From an uncultured Duncaniella sp. (GTDB lineage Bacteria > Bacteroidota > Bacteroidia > Bacteroidales > Muribaculaceae), in NCBI GenBank assembly GCA_910584825.1, contig CAJUCI010000001.1, positions 62,001 through 126,000 of the forward strand: a stretch of DNA of 64,000 nt, read 5' to 3'. Under the pieces are notes generated by a model. The model did no database searches. It was not told the origin of the DNA and saw nothing but the letters and a program-made list of their open reading frames with translations. Numbering within the stretch: the first letter of the stretch is position 1; each line of letters starts with the position of its first letter. Positions 15,081-24,500 of the stretch are shown one piece after another. Made by a program: the position numbers and the translations under genes.

Positions 15081-15956
15081 ATGGGCATTGGCATTCGCAC
15101 AAACGATATGCCAGTGAACAAAAATGGATTGGTAGGAGGGCTAATAACATTGGGTCTTCTTACTTCACAAGTCTGTGGGTACGCACAAACATCCAATTTT
15201 GAAGAATCATCAGATATGATTTTTCAAGATACACAGCGACCTGTCAACACCTTGTCGATTGACAGTACATTAGTTTCCAATCAGTGCAAAACTGAATGTT
15301 CTAAATTTAATGCTAAACAGCTAATTTTACCGGGAGTTCTTATAGCTGTTGGGACTTTTGGAGTATACAATGGAGCATTCAAAAAGTTAGACACAAACAT
15401 CAAAAATAGAATGGATAATCTGCGTGGAAATCATTTCTTCCGTGCCGATGATTATATTCAATATCTTCCTGCTCTAACGTACCTGATATTTGGAACAATC
15501 GGTATCAAATCAAAACATAGTTTTAAAGAGCGTGTCGTGGTGGAAGCTACCGCCTACTTAACGATGACATCGTTGACAAATATCGGTAAATATTCATTCA
15601 AAGAAAAAAGGCCTGATTCCAATGCAAGGAATTCGTTCCCCTCAGGACATACTGCCACTGTGTTTACCGGCGCAGAATTAATGAGAGAAGAATATGGTCT
15701 TGGCATGGGTATAGGGGCTTATACGGTTGCTGTTGGTGTTGCGTTCCTGCGCCTTTATAACGGTCGCCATTGGCTAAACGACGTTGTTGCAGGAGCAGGT
15801 GTAGGCATACTATCTGCAAGAATAGGCTATTGGATGCTTCCCTTATATCAAAGATGGTTTAAATGGGATAGTCCATGTTCAGATATTATGGTCATATCAC
15901 CAGCCTATAATCCTGCCGAGCATTCTTTCTCTATTAACTTGGCATACAGATTCTAA
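15081..15956 (+). CDS. PAP2-family phosphatase, exported or membrane-bound
   Basis: Phosphatidic-acid-phosphatase type 2 enzyme of 291 aa. The three motifs are clear: KYSFKEKRP (about 169-177), FPSGHT (about 185-190) with the catalytic His, and RHWLNDVVAG (about 228-237). A signal-like segment ends CGYA before Gln; a second ATG at 15108 is an equally good start. The C-terminus ends in an amphipathic FSINLAYRF strand, as in outer-membrane-linked PAP2 proteins of Bacteroidales. Likely substrates are lipid phosphates such as lipid A, undecaprenyl-PP or phosphatidylglycerophosphate; which one cannot be read. Base composition is clearly more AT-rich than neighbouring genes, suggesting recent transfer. 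Confidence 0.85.
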   Translation: MGIGIRTNDMPVNKNGLVGGLITLGLLTSQVCGYAQTSNFEESSDMIFQDTQRPVNTLSIDSTLVSNQCKTECSKFNAKQLILPGVLIAVGTFGVYNGAFKKLDTNIKNRMDNLRGNHFFRADDYIQYLPALTYLIFGTIGIKSKHSFKERVVVEATAYLTMTSLTNIGKYSFKEKRPDSNARNSFPSGHTATVFTGAELMREEYGLGMGIGAYTVAVGVAFLRLYNGRHWLNDVVAGAGVGILSARIGYWMLPLYQRWFKWDSPCSDIMVISPAYNPAEHSFSINLAYRF

Positions 15957-15964
15957 TAATCATG

Positions 15965-16002
15965 CCGACGGATTCCAAAGGTTGACCTTTGGAATCCGTC
16001 GG
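15965..16002 (+). terminator. Terminator hairpin after PAP2 gene
   Basis: A perfect 17-bp stem (15965-15981 with 15986-16002) around a TTGA tetraloop, followed by GATATTTTC. It lies 8 bp after the PAP2 stop. Confidence 0.8.
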
Positions 16003-16035
16003 GATATTTTCAGCGTTGACCTGTCAATGCGGCTC

Positions 16036-16149
16036 GGAAAATTCCCTAATGAGCTAAGGAATTTCCTGATGGTGTAATTTCCGTGTCGTCTCTGGACGGC
16101 TGATATTGTTGCACTCGGTATAGTGGTTTACCATTGTACCTAGTGCAAC
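16036..16149. other. Two further hairpins between PAP2 and DUF4834 genes
   Basis: GGAAAATTCC (16036-16045) pairs with GGAATTTCC (16058-16066) with one bulge. GTTGCACT (16108-16115) pairs with AGTGCAAC (16142-16149), with GGTA/TACC and TGG/CCA pairs inside. No gene is visible here. They may be remnants at the edge of an acquired AT-rich segment or a short RNA; nothing decides it. Confidence 0.35.
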
Positions 16150-16163
16150 GGTTATATCGGGTG

Positions 16164-16206
16164 TGATGGCTATACTCTATACTCTATACTCTCTACTCTA
16201 TACTGT
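16164..16206. repeat. TATAGAG-unit repeat (7-mer family), copy 2
   Basis: Short run of CTATACT units in the opposite orientation, 16169-16206, directly before the DUF4834 stop codon at 16217. Confidence 0.6.
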
Positions 16207-16216
16207 AAAGAATAAG

Positions 16217-16600
16217 CTAACGAATCTCCTCCCACTCGGCGTCTGACACCTGTGGTTCGCGGGGGGTGTAGCCTGAGCCGGGGCGGGTGGATGATGACGC
16301 TTCGGAAGTGTAATCAGCCTGGATATGCACCTCCTCAAACTCGACATACTCCCCCTCGTCACGGCTGAAAATCTTGCGTTTGGAGCCGCGACGGGCCTGC
16401 TGTTGAGCCTGTTGCTGTTGACGGCGGTATGCCTCAAAGGGGTCGGCCGCCGATGCGCCACCCGGGCCGCCGCCCATTGCCTGACGGAACATGTCGTTGA
16501 CCTTCTGCTGGAATTTGCGGCGCATATAGCGGGCTACCAGCGGCTTAACGACAAGCCACATGAAATAGACAAATATAATGGTTCCGAATAAAGTCAGCAC
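16217..16600 (-). CDS. DUF4834 family protein
   Basis: Small protein of 127 aa. An N-terminal membrane helix (about 3-22, TLFGTIIFVYFMWLVV) is followed by a basic amphipathic stretch, a Gly/Gln-rich linker and an acidic C-terminus ending SDAEWEEIR. This matches the DUF4834 proteins next to phosphatidylserine genes in Bacteroidales. Its function is unknown; linkage to pssA and psd suggests a role at the inner membrane. Confidence 0.75.
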   Translation of the reverse strand: MLTLFGTIIFVYFMWLVVKPLVARYMRRKFQQKVNDMFRQAMGGGPGGASAADPFEAYRRQQQQAQQQARRGSKRKIFSRDEGEYVEFEEVHIQADYTSEASSSTRPGSGYTPREPQVSDAEWEEIR

Positions 16601-16646
16601 TCTTTTCTACTTGAAATTTAAAATCACCTGAGTTTTAAAAGACACC

Positions 16647-17360
16647 TCACGCGTTCACATCCGGGTCAGTACGCTTGCCCAGCAGCGAGATGAGGATGTA
16701 AAGGATGATGGTCCACGCAAGTCCGGCCACACCGTCGGTGATTACGAAAAGTACACATGCGGCAAGCACCGTGTAACGGCGCACATTGCTGCGGAAATCG
16801 AGACTTGCAAACTTGAGCGAGAACATCTTAAGCTCGCTGACCATCAGGAGTGATATCGCTATCACAAGCACGGTCATGACCACATCGCCGGGAAATCCGT
16901 GGTTGCGAATCCATCCGAGCGTGCCAATCCAGAAGATGGCGTTGGCCGGTATGGGCAGACCTATGAACGAAGTGGTCTGACGTGTGTCGACATTAAACTT
17001 TGCCAGACGCAACGCACCACACAGGGCTATGAGCAATGCCACGAACGACAGCCACACGGGCGCATCGGCCTCACGATAGGCGTTAAGCACAAGAAACGCC
17101 GGAGCCAGGCCGAAACTCACGAGGTCGCTCAGCGAATCAAGCTCCTTGCCCATAGGCGAATACGCACCCAAAGCACGGGCCGAGAGTCCGTCGCAGAAAT
17201 CAAACACCGCCGCCGCGCCTATCAGCACCCAGGCCCATTGCCGGGTCTCGAGCGGCCCCATCATCTCCTTGGGGGCAAACGCCATGACCACGGCCAGGCA
17301 TCCGCACAGGAGATTGAGACAGGTGATGGTGTTAGGGATATATGTCTTTATGCTTTTCAC
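16647..17360 (-). CDS. pssA: CDP-diacylglycerol--serine O-phosphatidyltransferase
   Basis: Integral membrane enzyme of 237 aa that makes phosphatidylserine. The CDP-alcohol phosphotransferase motif is visible at about residues 54-79 (DFCDGLSARALG...GKELDSLSD), with the conserved Asp residues. Several hydrophobic segments follow. The start overlaps the psd stop by 4 bp, so the two are translated together and form the standard pathway to phosphatidylethanolamine. Confidence 0.94.
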   Translation of the reverse strand: MKSIKTYIPNTITCLNLLCGCLAVVMAFAPKEMMGPLETRQWAWVLIGAAAVFDFCDGLSARALGAYSPMGKELDSLSDLVSFGLAPAFLVLNAYREADAPVWLSFVALLIALCGALRLAKFNVDTRQTTSFIGLPIPANAIFWIGTLGWIRNHGFPGDVVMTVLVIAISLLMVSELKMFSLKFASLDFRSNVRRYTVLAACVLFVITDGVAGLAWTIILYILISLLGKRTDPDVNA

Positions 17361-18037
17361 TTTCGTATGGTTTTAAGACGGGCCACTTCAGTAATGCCGC
17401 CGGTGGTCTTGTCGCCGATTTTAACAAACACTTCGGCGTCAAGGGGGAGATAGATGTCGACACGCGACCCGAACTTGATGAATCCCATATGGTCTTCGAT
17501 ATTCGCCGGTTCTCCGGGCTGGGCGTAAGTCACGATGCGGCGCGCCACGGCTCCCGCTATCTGACGCACGAGTATCTCCTGACCGTTGGATGCGCGGATG
17601 AGCACGGTCGACCGCTCGTTCTCGATGCTCGCCTTGGGCAGATAGGCACTGAGGAAACGCCCCTTGTGGTGACGCACCAGCAGTACCTCGCCATCGACAG
17701 GAAACCAGTTGGCATGTACATTGAGCACCGACATGAACACCGACAGCATCCTCACCTTGCGGCGAAGTACCTCAGGCTCAAACACCTCCTCGAGGGCCAC
17801 CACGGTGCCGTCGACCGACGAGACTACCGTATCGACCTCGCGACGCCCTGTGAAGGTGCGCTTGGGCGAACGGAAGAAGTTCACCACAAGCAGATAGAGT
17901 ATTCCCGAAATCACCGAGAAGGTGATGGGTATCGCGGCGGGACGTATGAACATCCATGCCGACAGGTTGACGACAACCAGTATCAGCATGAGTACAACAA
18001 GTATATTTGTCCCTTCGCGATGTATTTTTACCCTCAT
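17357..18037 (-). CDS. psd: Phosphatidylserine decarboxylase proenzyme
   Basis: PE-forming enzyme of 226 aa, the short Psd type found in Bacteroidetes. The self-cleavage site is the Gly-Ser of FIKFGSRVDIYLP (about 186-190), where the Ser becomes the pyruvoyl group of the alpha chain. Two N-terminal hydrophobic stretches (about 12-50) anchor it. HANWFPVDGEV and HHKGRFLSA carry the usual substrate-binding histidines. It heads the psd-pssA-DUF4834 unit. Confidence 0.93.
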   Translation of the reverse strand: MRVKIHREGTNILVVLMLILVVVNLSAWMFIRPAAIPITFSVISGILYLLVVNFFRSPKRTFTGRREVDTVVSSVDGTVVALEEVFEPEVLRRKVRMLSVFMSVLNVHANWFPVDGEVLLVRHHKGRFLSAYLPKASIENERSTVLIRASNGQEILVRQIAGAVARRIVTYAQPGEPANIEDHMGFIKFGSRVDIYLPLDAEVFVKIGDKTTGGITEVARLKTIRK

Positions 18038-18108
18038 AGGTGTGTAAAGGCGTTTAGGCTTAGTGTTTCACTATGTCCAGCCGTTGGTATGTAGCTGTGT
18101 TTAATATG

Positions 18109-18139
18109 CAAAGGTAGATTATTTTTTGCATATTGCAAA
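18109..18139 (-). promoter_or_regulatory. Promoter for psd-pssA
   Basis: Minus strand: TTTG (18136-18139), 19 bp, TACCTTTG (18109-18116), 72 nt before the psd ATG. Confidence 0.75.
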
Positions 18140-18178
18140 GACGAGGGGCAGAAGAATAGCAAATTTTAATGAAAACTT

Positions 18179-18652
18179 CTAAAATTCCGAGAAAGCAAGC
18201 GGTAATGTGGCCCTTACGGATGGCAGAATATACACTTTATCGCGCGCCACGAGTATCACCTTGACATCATGACCGGCCAAAGTCTCGTATTCGAGCAGTG
18301 CCTGACGGCACGCCCCGCACGGAGCGACAGGCTCGGCCACAAACTCGCCGTCGGTGCCGCGTGCGGCCACAGCGATGGCCATAAACGCAGCCTCGGGCCA
18401 GCGGGCGTGGGCATAATAGCACGTGGCACGTTCGGCACAAGTGCCCGAGGGGTATGCGGCGTTTTCCTGATTGGCACCCGTCACCACCTCGCCGTTATCG
18501 AGCCGTATGGCCGCCCCGACGTGAAACTTGCTGTAAGGCGCGTAGGCGCGGTCGGTGGCACACATAGCATCGTCGACCAGCCGACGGTCGGCATGGTCAA
18601 GCTCATCAAACCCGGCCTCAATCACCGGCGTCACAATATCAAACTTTCTCAT
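18179..18652 (-). CDS. cdd: Cytidine deaminase
   Basis: Zinc enzyme of 157 aa that turns cytidine or deoxycytidine into uridine forms. Signatures: FHVGAAIRLDNG, TGANQENAAYPSGTCAERA with the zinc Cys and catalytic Glu, and APCGACRQ with the two remaining zinc Cys. The length is slightly over the homotetrameric type because of an N-terminal extension. Confidence 0.94.
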   Translation of the reverse strand: MRKFDIVTPVIEAGFDELDHADRRLVDDAMCATDRAYAPYSKFHVGAAIRLDNGEVVTGANQENAAYPSGTCAERATCYYAHARWPEAAFMAIAVAARGTDGEFVAEPVAPCGACRQALLEYETLAGHDVKVILVARDKVYILPSVRATLPLAFSEF

Positions 18653-18655
18653 TAT

Positions 18656-18785
18656 ATCTAACTAATTGCCAATTTCTAATTACTAATTGCATAACCGGCT
18701 TGCCGATTGGCTTGCCAAGCCATCGGCAAGCCGCTTAGTTTACTAAGAATTACTAATTACTAATTACTAATTGCTAATTGATTAT
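18656..18785. repeat. AATTACT-unit repeat with hairpin core (7-mer family D), copy 1
   Basis: Runs of AATTACT/AATTGCT units lie on both sides of a GC-rich core (about 18690-18745). The core is an almost perfect palindrome, CGGCTTGCCGAT ... ATCGGCAAGCCG, followed by the small hairpin CTTAG-TTTA-CTAAG (18736-18749). The right end runs into the next gene and encodes its last residues and stop codon. Confidence 0.75.
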
Positions 18786-19251
18786 AGAGGTTTCTGCAAC
18801 CGTCATCGAGTAGGTCGAGCACAAGCTCAAACCCCTCGGCACCCTCATAATAAGGGTCGGGTACATAGTCATAACGCGCCGAGGGCGAAAAATATTCAGC
18901 CATAGCATGAATTTTAGCCTCAGCCTCAGGGCTCGGGGCGATGCGGCGCAGATTGGATATATTCGAGGCATCCATGCCTATTATGAGGTCAAACAGCTCG
19001 AAATCCTCCTCAGTCACCTGGCGGCAGTGGTGGGTCAGCTCCAGCCCGCGACGACGCGCATGTATGCGCATGCGGTGGTCAGGCAGTTCGCCTATATGGT
19101 AACGGCCCGTGCCGGCCGAGTCAATCACCCAGCTGTCCTCGTCGCCCTTCTCGGCCACAATGGCGCGCATTATGCCCTCGGCCGCCGGCGACCTGCATAT
19201 GTTGCCGAGACAAACGAAAAGTATCTTCTTAGGGGTCATTTCTGATGTCAT
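18760..19251 (-). CDS. Low-molecular-weight protein-tyrosine phosphatase
   Basis: Phosphatase of 163 aa. The P-loop VCLGNICRSPAAEG (C-X5-R-S) is near the N-terminus, and the general-acid Asp is in VPDPYYEG near residue 130. The ATG at 19251 (MTSEMTPKK) is chosen; 19239 is also possible, and the longer upstream form adds an unlikely tail. The protein ends NQLAISN, and those residues and the stop are encoded by the AATTACT-type repeat. The target is unknown: such enzymes act on exopolysaccharide kinases or on other tyrosine-phosphorylated proteins. Confidence 0.9.
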   Translation of the reverse strand: MTSEMTPKKILFVCLGNICRSPAAEGIMRAIVAEKGDEDSWVIDSAGTGRYHIGELPDHRMRIHARRRGLELTHHCRQVTEEDFELFDLIIGMDASNISNLRRIAPSPEAEAKIHAMAEYFSPSARYDYVPDPYYEGAEGFELVLDLLDDGCRNLYNQLAISN

Positions 19252-19282
19252 AACGTAGAGTTTGATTATATGTGATTTATGC

Positions 19283-19329
19283 ACAAAGGGACAAAAGCCT
19301 CATTGATGGTCAGGCTTTTGTCCTTTTGT
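19283..19329 (-). terminator. Terminator hairpin after lpxA
   Basis: The arms AAAGGGACAAAAGCC and GGCTTTTGTCCTTTT pair around a 12-nt loop, 45 bp beyond the lpxA stop. The core GGACAAAAG is shared with the 9-nt unit repeats and with the hairpin at 54061. Confidence 0.7.
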
Positions 19330-19373
19330 ACAGTATTGGATGGTGCCCGCCGATGCTATCGGCGGAGCGGGGA

Positions 19374-20162
19374 TTACTCGAGGTCCTTGGGGATGGCGAC
19401 AATCTTGAGATTGCAGCCCTCAATGAAGTCGATAATCTTCTGACGCTCGGGCGACTCGTCGACGTCAGCCTCGATGCGCTTGAGAGCGTTGAACACCGAT
19501 GTGCCGGTCTGATAGAGGTGACGGTAGCACTTGGCGATGTCGTCGATGCGCTCCTCGCTCAGGCCGCCGTGCTTGTGCAGCAGATAGGCGTTGACGCCGA
19601 AGTAGCTCGTCGGGTTGTGAGCCATGATGCAGAAGGGGGGAACGTTGCCGGTGATGCGGCAGCCGCCCTTGATGAGCACCCACTCGCCGAGCTTGGAGTT
19701 CTCATGCACAACCACACTCGACGAAAGGATGGCACTGCGCCCTATCTCCACGTCGCCGGCGATAGAGACGTTGTTGCCTACCACTACGCCCTCGCTTATG
19801 TGAGAGTCATGGCCGACATGCGAATTGGCCATCAGGAACGAGCCGCTGCCGATGCGTGTGCCGCCCTCGGTGGCGATGCCGCGGTTGATGATTACGTTCT
19901 CACGTATCACCACATTGTCGCCTAAATAGCAGTAGGTGAAGCCACCCTTCCAGCGGAAGTCCTGGGGGTCGGCACCTACAATCGCGCCCTGAAATACCTT
20001 GCAGTTCTTGCCCATGCGTGTGCCACGGATGATACTCGCAAACGGCATAATCACGCAGCCGTCGCCAATCTCGACATCCTTGTCGATGAAAGCGAATGGA
20101 TGGATGGTGACGTTGTCGCCAATCTTGGCCGACGGGTCGATGTGAGCTTTGTCGCTTATCAT
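19374..20162 (-). CDS. lpxA: UDP-N-acetylglucosamine O-acyltransferase
   Basis: LpxA starts lipid A synthesis by adding a hydroxyacyl chain to UDP-GlcNAc. The 262-aa protein shows left-handed beta-helix hexapeptide repeats from residue 1 to about 190 (HIDPSAKIGDNVTIHPFAFI ...) and the catalytic His in MANSHVGHD (about 120-128). The C-terminal helical domain follows. It starts 21 bp after an efflux outer-membrane gene instead of with lpxC/fabZ or lpxD, which is unusual. Confidence 0.95.
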   Translation of the reverse strand: MISDKAHIDPSAKIGDNVTIHPFAFIDKDVEIGDGCVIMPFASIIRGTRMGKNCKVFQGAIVGADPQDFRWKGGFTYCYLGDNVVIRENVIINRGIATEGGTRIGSGSFLMANSHVGHDSHISEGVVVGNNVSIAGDVEIGRSAILSSSVVVHENSKLGEWVLIKGGCRITGNVPPFCIMAHNPTSYFGVNAYLLHKHGGLSEERIDDIAKCYRHLYQTGTSVFNALKRIEADVDESPERQKIIDFIEGCNLKIVAIPKDLE

Positions 20163-20183
20163 ATTATTCAGATTTTAAGGAGA

Positions 20184-21569
20184 TTAACGGCCTCCGCCCA
20201 GGTTCTGGTAGAGGTTGATGAGGGCACGGCTGGCCGCGAGGTTGGTGGTAATCTGAGCGGTCTGCGCGCCGAGCAGGTTCTGCTGGGCGGTGAGCACCTC
20301 GAGATAGGTCGTGGAGCCGTCGAAGAGGAGGAGCTCGTTGGTGATGTCAACGGCCTTGGCCATGCTCTCGACCTGAAGGACGAGCCATGACTGCTTCTCC
20401 TGGCACTTCTCATATGTGGTGAGGGCGTCGCTCACGTCGGCGGCTGCACTCATGATGGCATACTCGAAGTTATTGAGGGCCTGCTTCTGCTGTGCCTTTG
20501 CGGCCTCGAGACGGGCTATGTTCTGACCACGCGAGAAGAGGGGAGCCGTGAGGCTGCCTCCGAGCTGCACGAACCACTCGGCGGGATTCTTGACAATCGA
20601 GCCGAGAAGGTTGGTAAATCCGCCGTTGGCCGTGATGGCGAGCGAGGGATAGAAGGCGGCGCGGGCCGAGTTGGTCGAATAGTAGGCCGATGCGAGCGAC
20701 ATCTCGGCTGCACGCACGTCAGGACGGGCGGCAAGCTCGGCCATAGGCACCGACGTACGGGCTATGGCGGGGAGGGAGAAGTTGGCACTCGAGGGGATGG
20801 TCCACTTCTGAGGCATGGTGTTGAGCAGGAGCGAGAGGGTGTTGTTGGCCTCGTGGAGCGACATCTCGATGTCGTTGATTGACGACTCGATGCTGTAATA
20901 CTGAGCCTCGCTCTGCACCACTGCATTCTCGCGCATGCGTCCGGCCTCCTTGAGGTCGCGCATGGTCTGCACGCTCTGCTTCCAGAGCACCGCGGTCTCA
21001 CGCGACAGGTCGAGCTGGCTCTGCAGGGCGGCGATGGTGTAATAGCACTGAGCCACGCCGGCGATTATCTGCGAGCGCACGGCCTGCTCATAAGCCTGAG
21101 CCTGCATCTCGGCGGTCTCGGCTGTGCGGCGCGCATTGCGCAGCTTGCCGAAGATGTCCACCTCCCAGTTGACGGCGAGGGGGAGATTGTAGCTCCAGTC
21201 GCCCCACTGGCCCATCATGAACGAGCGGTTGGCGTTAGGGGCGAGTGCCACCGAGGGAAGATAGCTGAGACGCGCACCCTTGAGCTGGGCGTGGGCGATG
21301 TCGACGTTGAGCTTGGCGTTGCGCAGGTCCTTGTTGTTGGCAAGGGCGCGCTCGATGAGGTCGGCAAGCACGGGGTCGGTAAACACCGTGCGCCAGTCGA
21401 GATTGCCGAACGCCTCGGGGTCGGGAGTCTGCTGGATTGCCTCGGCATACTCGTTGACCAGCGCGCTGTTCACCTTCTCGGGGCTATAGGTCGAGTATAT
21501 CCCGCAGCCGCTGAGCGCGCTCACGCTCAGACCGGCGGCAAGGATTAGTGATATTTTATTGGATTTCAT
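20184..21569 (-). CDS. TolC/OprM-type outer-membrane efflux lipoprotein
   Basis: NodT-family outer-membrane factor of 461 aa. The signal peptide ends in the lipobox LSGC (about residues 19-22). Two long helical repeats (about 60-255 and 265-450) carry the duplicated OEP domain, with heptad-like Ala/Leu/Gln patterns and the NWEVDIFGKLRNARR motif. It forms the trimeric exit duct for the RND pump encoded just upstream, 13 bp away, on the same strand. Confidence 0.93.
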   Translation of the reverse strand: MKSNKISLILAAGLSVSALSGCGIYSTYSPEKVNSALVNEYAEAIQQTPDPEAFGNLDWRTVFTDPVLADLIERALANNKDLRNAKLNVDIAHAQLKGARLSYLPSVALAPNANRSFMMGQWGDWSYNLPLAVNWEVDIFGKLRNARRTAETAEMQAQAYEQAVRSQIIAGVAQCYYTIAALQSQLDLSRETAVLWKQSVQTMRDLKEAGRMRENAVVQSEAQYYSIESSINDIEMSLHEANNTLSLLLNTMPQKWTIPSSANFSLPAIARTSVPMAELAARPDVRAAEMSLASAYYSTNSARAAFYPSLAITANGGFTNLLGSIVKNPAEWFVQLGGSLTAPLFSRGQNIARLEAAKAQQKQALNNFEYAIMSAAADVSDALTTYEKCQEKQSWLVLQVESMAKAVDITNELLLFDGSTTYLEVLTAQQNLLGAQTAQITTNLAASRALINLYQNLGGGR

Positions 21570-21582
21570 ATAACTGTTGCTG

Positions 21583-24500
21583 TTAGTTGGCTGAATACTG
21601 CTCGATTTCGTTCTCGATGCCTTCGTTGTCGGTGTCCTCCCACTTGAGCGGGGTTATCTTCTCCTGAATCTTCTGGAATATCACGAAGAGGGCGGGCACG
21701 ATGAGCACCTGGAGTATCATACCGATGAGCATACCGCCAATCGAGCCTGTACCGAGGGCACGGTTACCGTTGGCACCGGCACCCGAGGCGAACATCATAG
21801 GCAGAAGACCGATAATCATGGCCAGCGATGTCATGAGGATAGGACGCAGACGGGCCGAAGCACCCTGGATGGCTGCGTTGACCACCGACATGCCTGTGCG
21901 GCGACGCTCCACGGCAAACTCCACGATAAGGATGGCGTTCTTGGCAAGAAGACCGATGAGCATGATGAGCGCAATCTGCAGGTAGATATTGTTGGAGATG
22001 CCGAATATCTGAGCGAAGATGAATGTGCCCATGAGGCCGAAGGGTATCGAAAGGATTACAGCCCACGGCAGGATGTAGCTCTCATACTGGGCCGAGAGGA
22101 GGAGGTAGACGAAGAGCAGACACAGGCCGAAGATGATGGCTGTGGTTGAGCCTGCACCGCTCGAGGCCTCCTCGCGGGTCATACCCGAGAACTCGTAGCC
22201 GAAGCCCGGGGGAAGTGTCTCGGCTGCGACACGCTCGATGGCTGCGAGACAGTCGCCCGAAGTGTAGCCGGGGTTAGGCTGGCCGGTAACCGAGATGGAC
22301 TGGAACATGTTGAATCGGTTGAGGAGGTCAGGGCCGTACACCTTGGTGAGGGTCACGTAGTTGGAGATGGATGCCATCTCATGACCGTTGCGTATCTTGA
22401 TGGCCGAGAGGGTCTCGGGGTTGATACGCGCCTCGGGGTTGGCCTGCATCATCACACGGTAAATCTTACCGAAGCGGTTGAAGTTGGAGACGTACATACC
22501 GCCGTAGTAGCCCTGGAGAGTGGTGAGGATGTCCTTGGGCGAGATGCCGGCCTGCTTGGCCTTGGCGGCATCGATGTCAATCATGTACTGCGGGAAGGTG
22601 GGGTTGAACGTTGTCATGGCCACCTGCACCTCAGGCTGCTGGTTGAGCTTGGCAAGGAAGCCCTGCACCACGGCGAAGAAGTCGTTGACATCGCCGCCGG
22701 TCTTGTCCTGCATCTTCATCTCGAAACCGTTGGTGAGCGAGTAGCCCGAAATCATAGGCGGAGCGAAGATTACCACACGACCGTCCTTGACAGCCGCGCC
22801 GGTCATGGCGTAGAGCTTGCCGAGGATAGCATTTGAGGTCTGGTCGGCCTGCTTGCGGTCCTCCCAGTTCTTGAGCTTGATGATGAATGTACCGTATGTG
22901 GCACCCTGTCCGGCCATGAAGCTATAGCCGACAATCTTGTTGCGATACTCGATTTCGGGTATCGTGGCAAGAATCTGGTCCACCTGGTCCATCACCTTCT
23001 CGGTGCGTTCCTGCGATGTGCCCGGGGGCATATCCACCATACAGAAGAGCACGCCGGTGTCCTCATTGGGCACAAGGGTCGATGTGGTGATGCTCATGAG
23101 CCATACCAGGATGGCGATAACAACACCCACGATGCCAAACGAGGTAATCTTATGACCGATAAAGAATTTGGTGCACTTGTCATAGACCTTGAGAATGCGG
23201 CCGAAACCAATCTCAAAGCCCTTATGGAATCGCTTGCCGAAGATACCGAGCACCGTGACGATGGCGCAGACCGAGGCAATGGCGAGCTGGAGGGGCTTGT
23301 GGATGTTATACCATCCGAGCACCATGAATGTGATGGTGGCGACAAGGAATGCGAATGTCACCAACGGGGGAAGGTCGAGGGTGAAGCGACGCTTGGCGTT
23401 GCCCACTACGGCCTCGCCGGCAGCCTTATAGGCGGTGCCCATGCGCTCCTTGAGGCTCGAGCCGTCGTCGTGGCCTTTGAGGAACACGGCGCAGAGCGCG
23501 GGCGAAAGGGTCAACGCGTTAAGAGCCGAGATACCGATGGCGATGGCCATTGTGAGACCGAACTGACGGTAGAACACACCGGTGGTGCCGCTCATAAACG
23601 ACACGGGGATGAACACGAGCATCATGACGAGCGTAATCGAGATAATCGCGCCGCCAATCTCGCTCATGGCGTCAATCGAGGCCTTGCGCGCACTCTTGTA
23701 GCCCACGTCGAGCTTGGCGTGCACGGCCTCCACCACCACTATGGCGTCATCGACCACAATCGCAATCGCAAGCACGAGAGCCGAGAGGGTAATGAGGTTG
23801 ATGGAGAATCCGATGAGGTTCATGAAGAAGAACGTACCCACGAGGGCCACAGGGATGGCGATGGCGGGGATGATGGTGGAGCGGATATCCTGGAGGAACA
23901 CGTACACCACGAAGAACACGAGGATGAATGCCTCGATAAGGGTCTTGATTACCTCATGGATTGAGGCCTCAAGGAAGTCATTGTTGTTCATCGGCACGGC
24001 AATCTCGAGACCGGCGGGGAGCTCTTTCTTCATCTCGTCCACCACCTTGAGACAGTCGTTGATAATCTGTGTAGCGTTAGAGCCTGCGGTCTGGAACACG
24101 ATACAGCCCGTAGAGGGGTAGCCGTTGAGCGAGTTGGAGAAACCGTATGTCACACGGCCCAGCTCCACGGTGGCTACGTCGCCGAGACGGAGCACCTCGC
24201 CGGTGGGCTTGGCGGCCACCACGATGTCCTCAAACTGCTCGGGGGTCGTGAGACGGCCGCGGTATTTGAGTGTGTACTGGAAGCTCTGGTCGCCCTGCTC
24301 GCCGAAGGCACCGGGGGCAGCCTCGATATTCTGCTCGGCCAGCGCGTAGCTGATGTCGGTAGGCATGAGGCCATACTGGGCCATCACCTCGGGCTTGAGC
24401 CAGATACGCATCGAGTAGTCGGCACCGAATGACATTACGTCACCCACGCCCGACACACGCTGCAGCTGCGGAATCATGTTAATCTTGGCGTAGTTGTCAA

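Noticed and set aside
14906..15202. 98-aa reading frame overlapping the PAP2 start
   Set aside because: It overlaps the clear PAP2 gene in another frame, has no recognisable family, and its first in-frame start lies just after the promoter; kept only as a leader note.
23152..23964. 270-aa frame antisense to the RND pump gene
   Set aside because: His/Glu/Asp-rich shadow of a membrane protein gene in GC-rich DNA; no family signal and no promoter.
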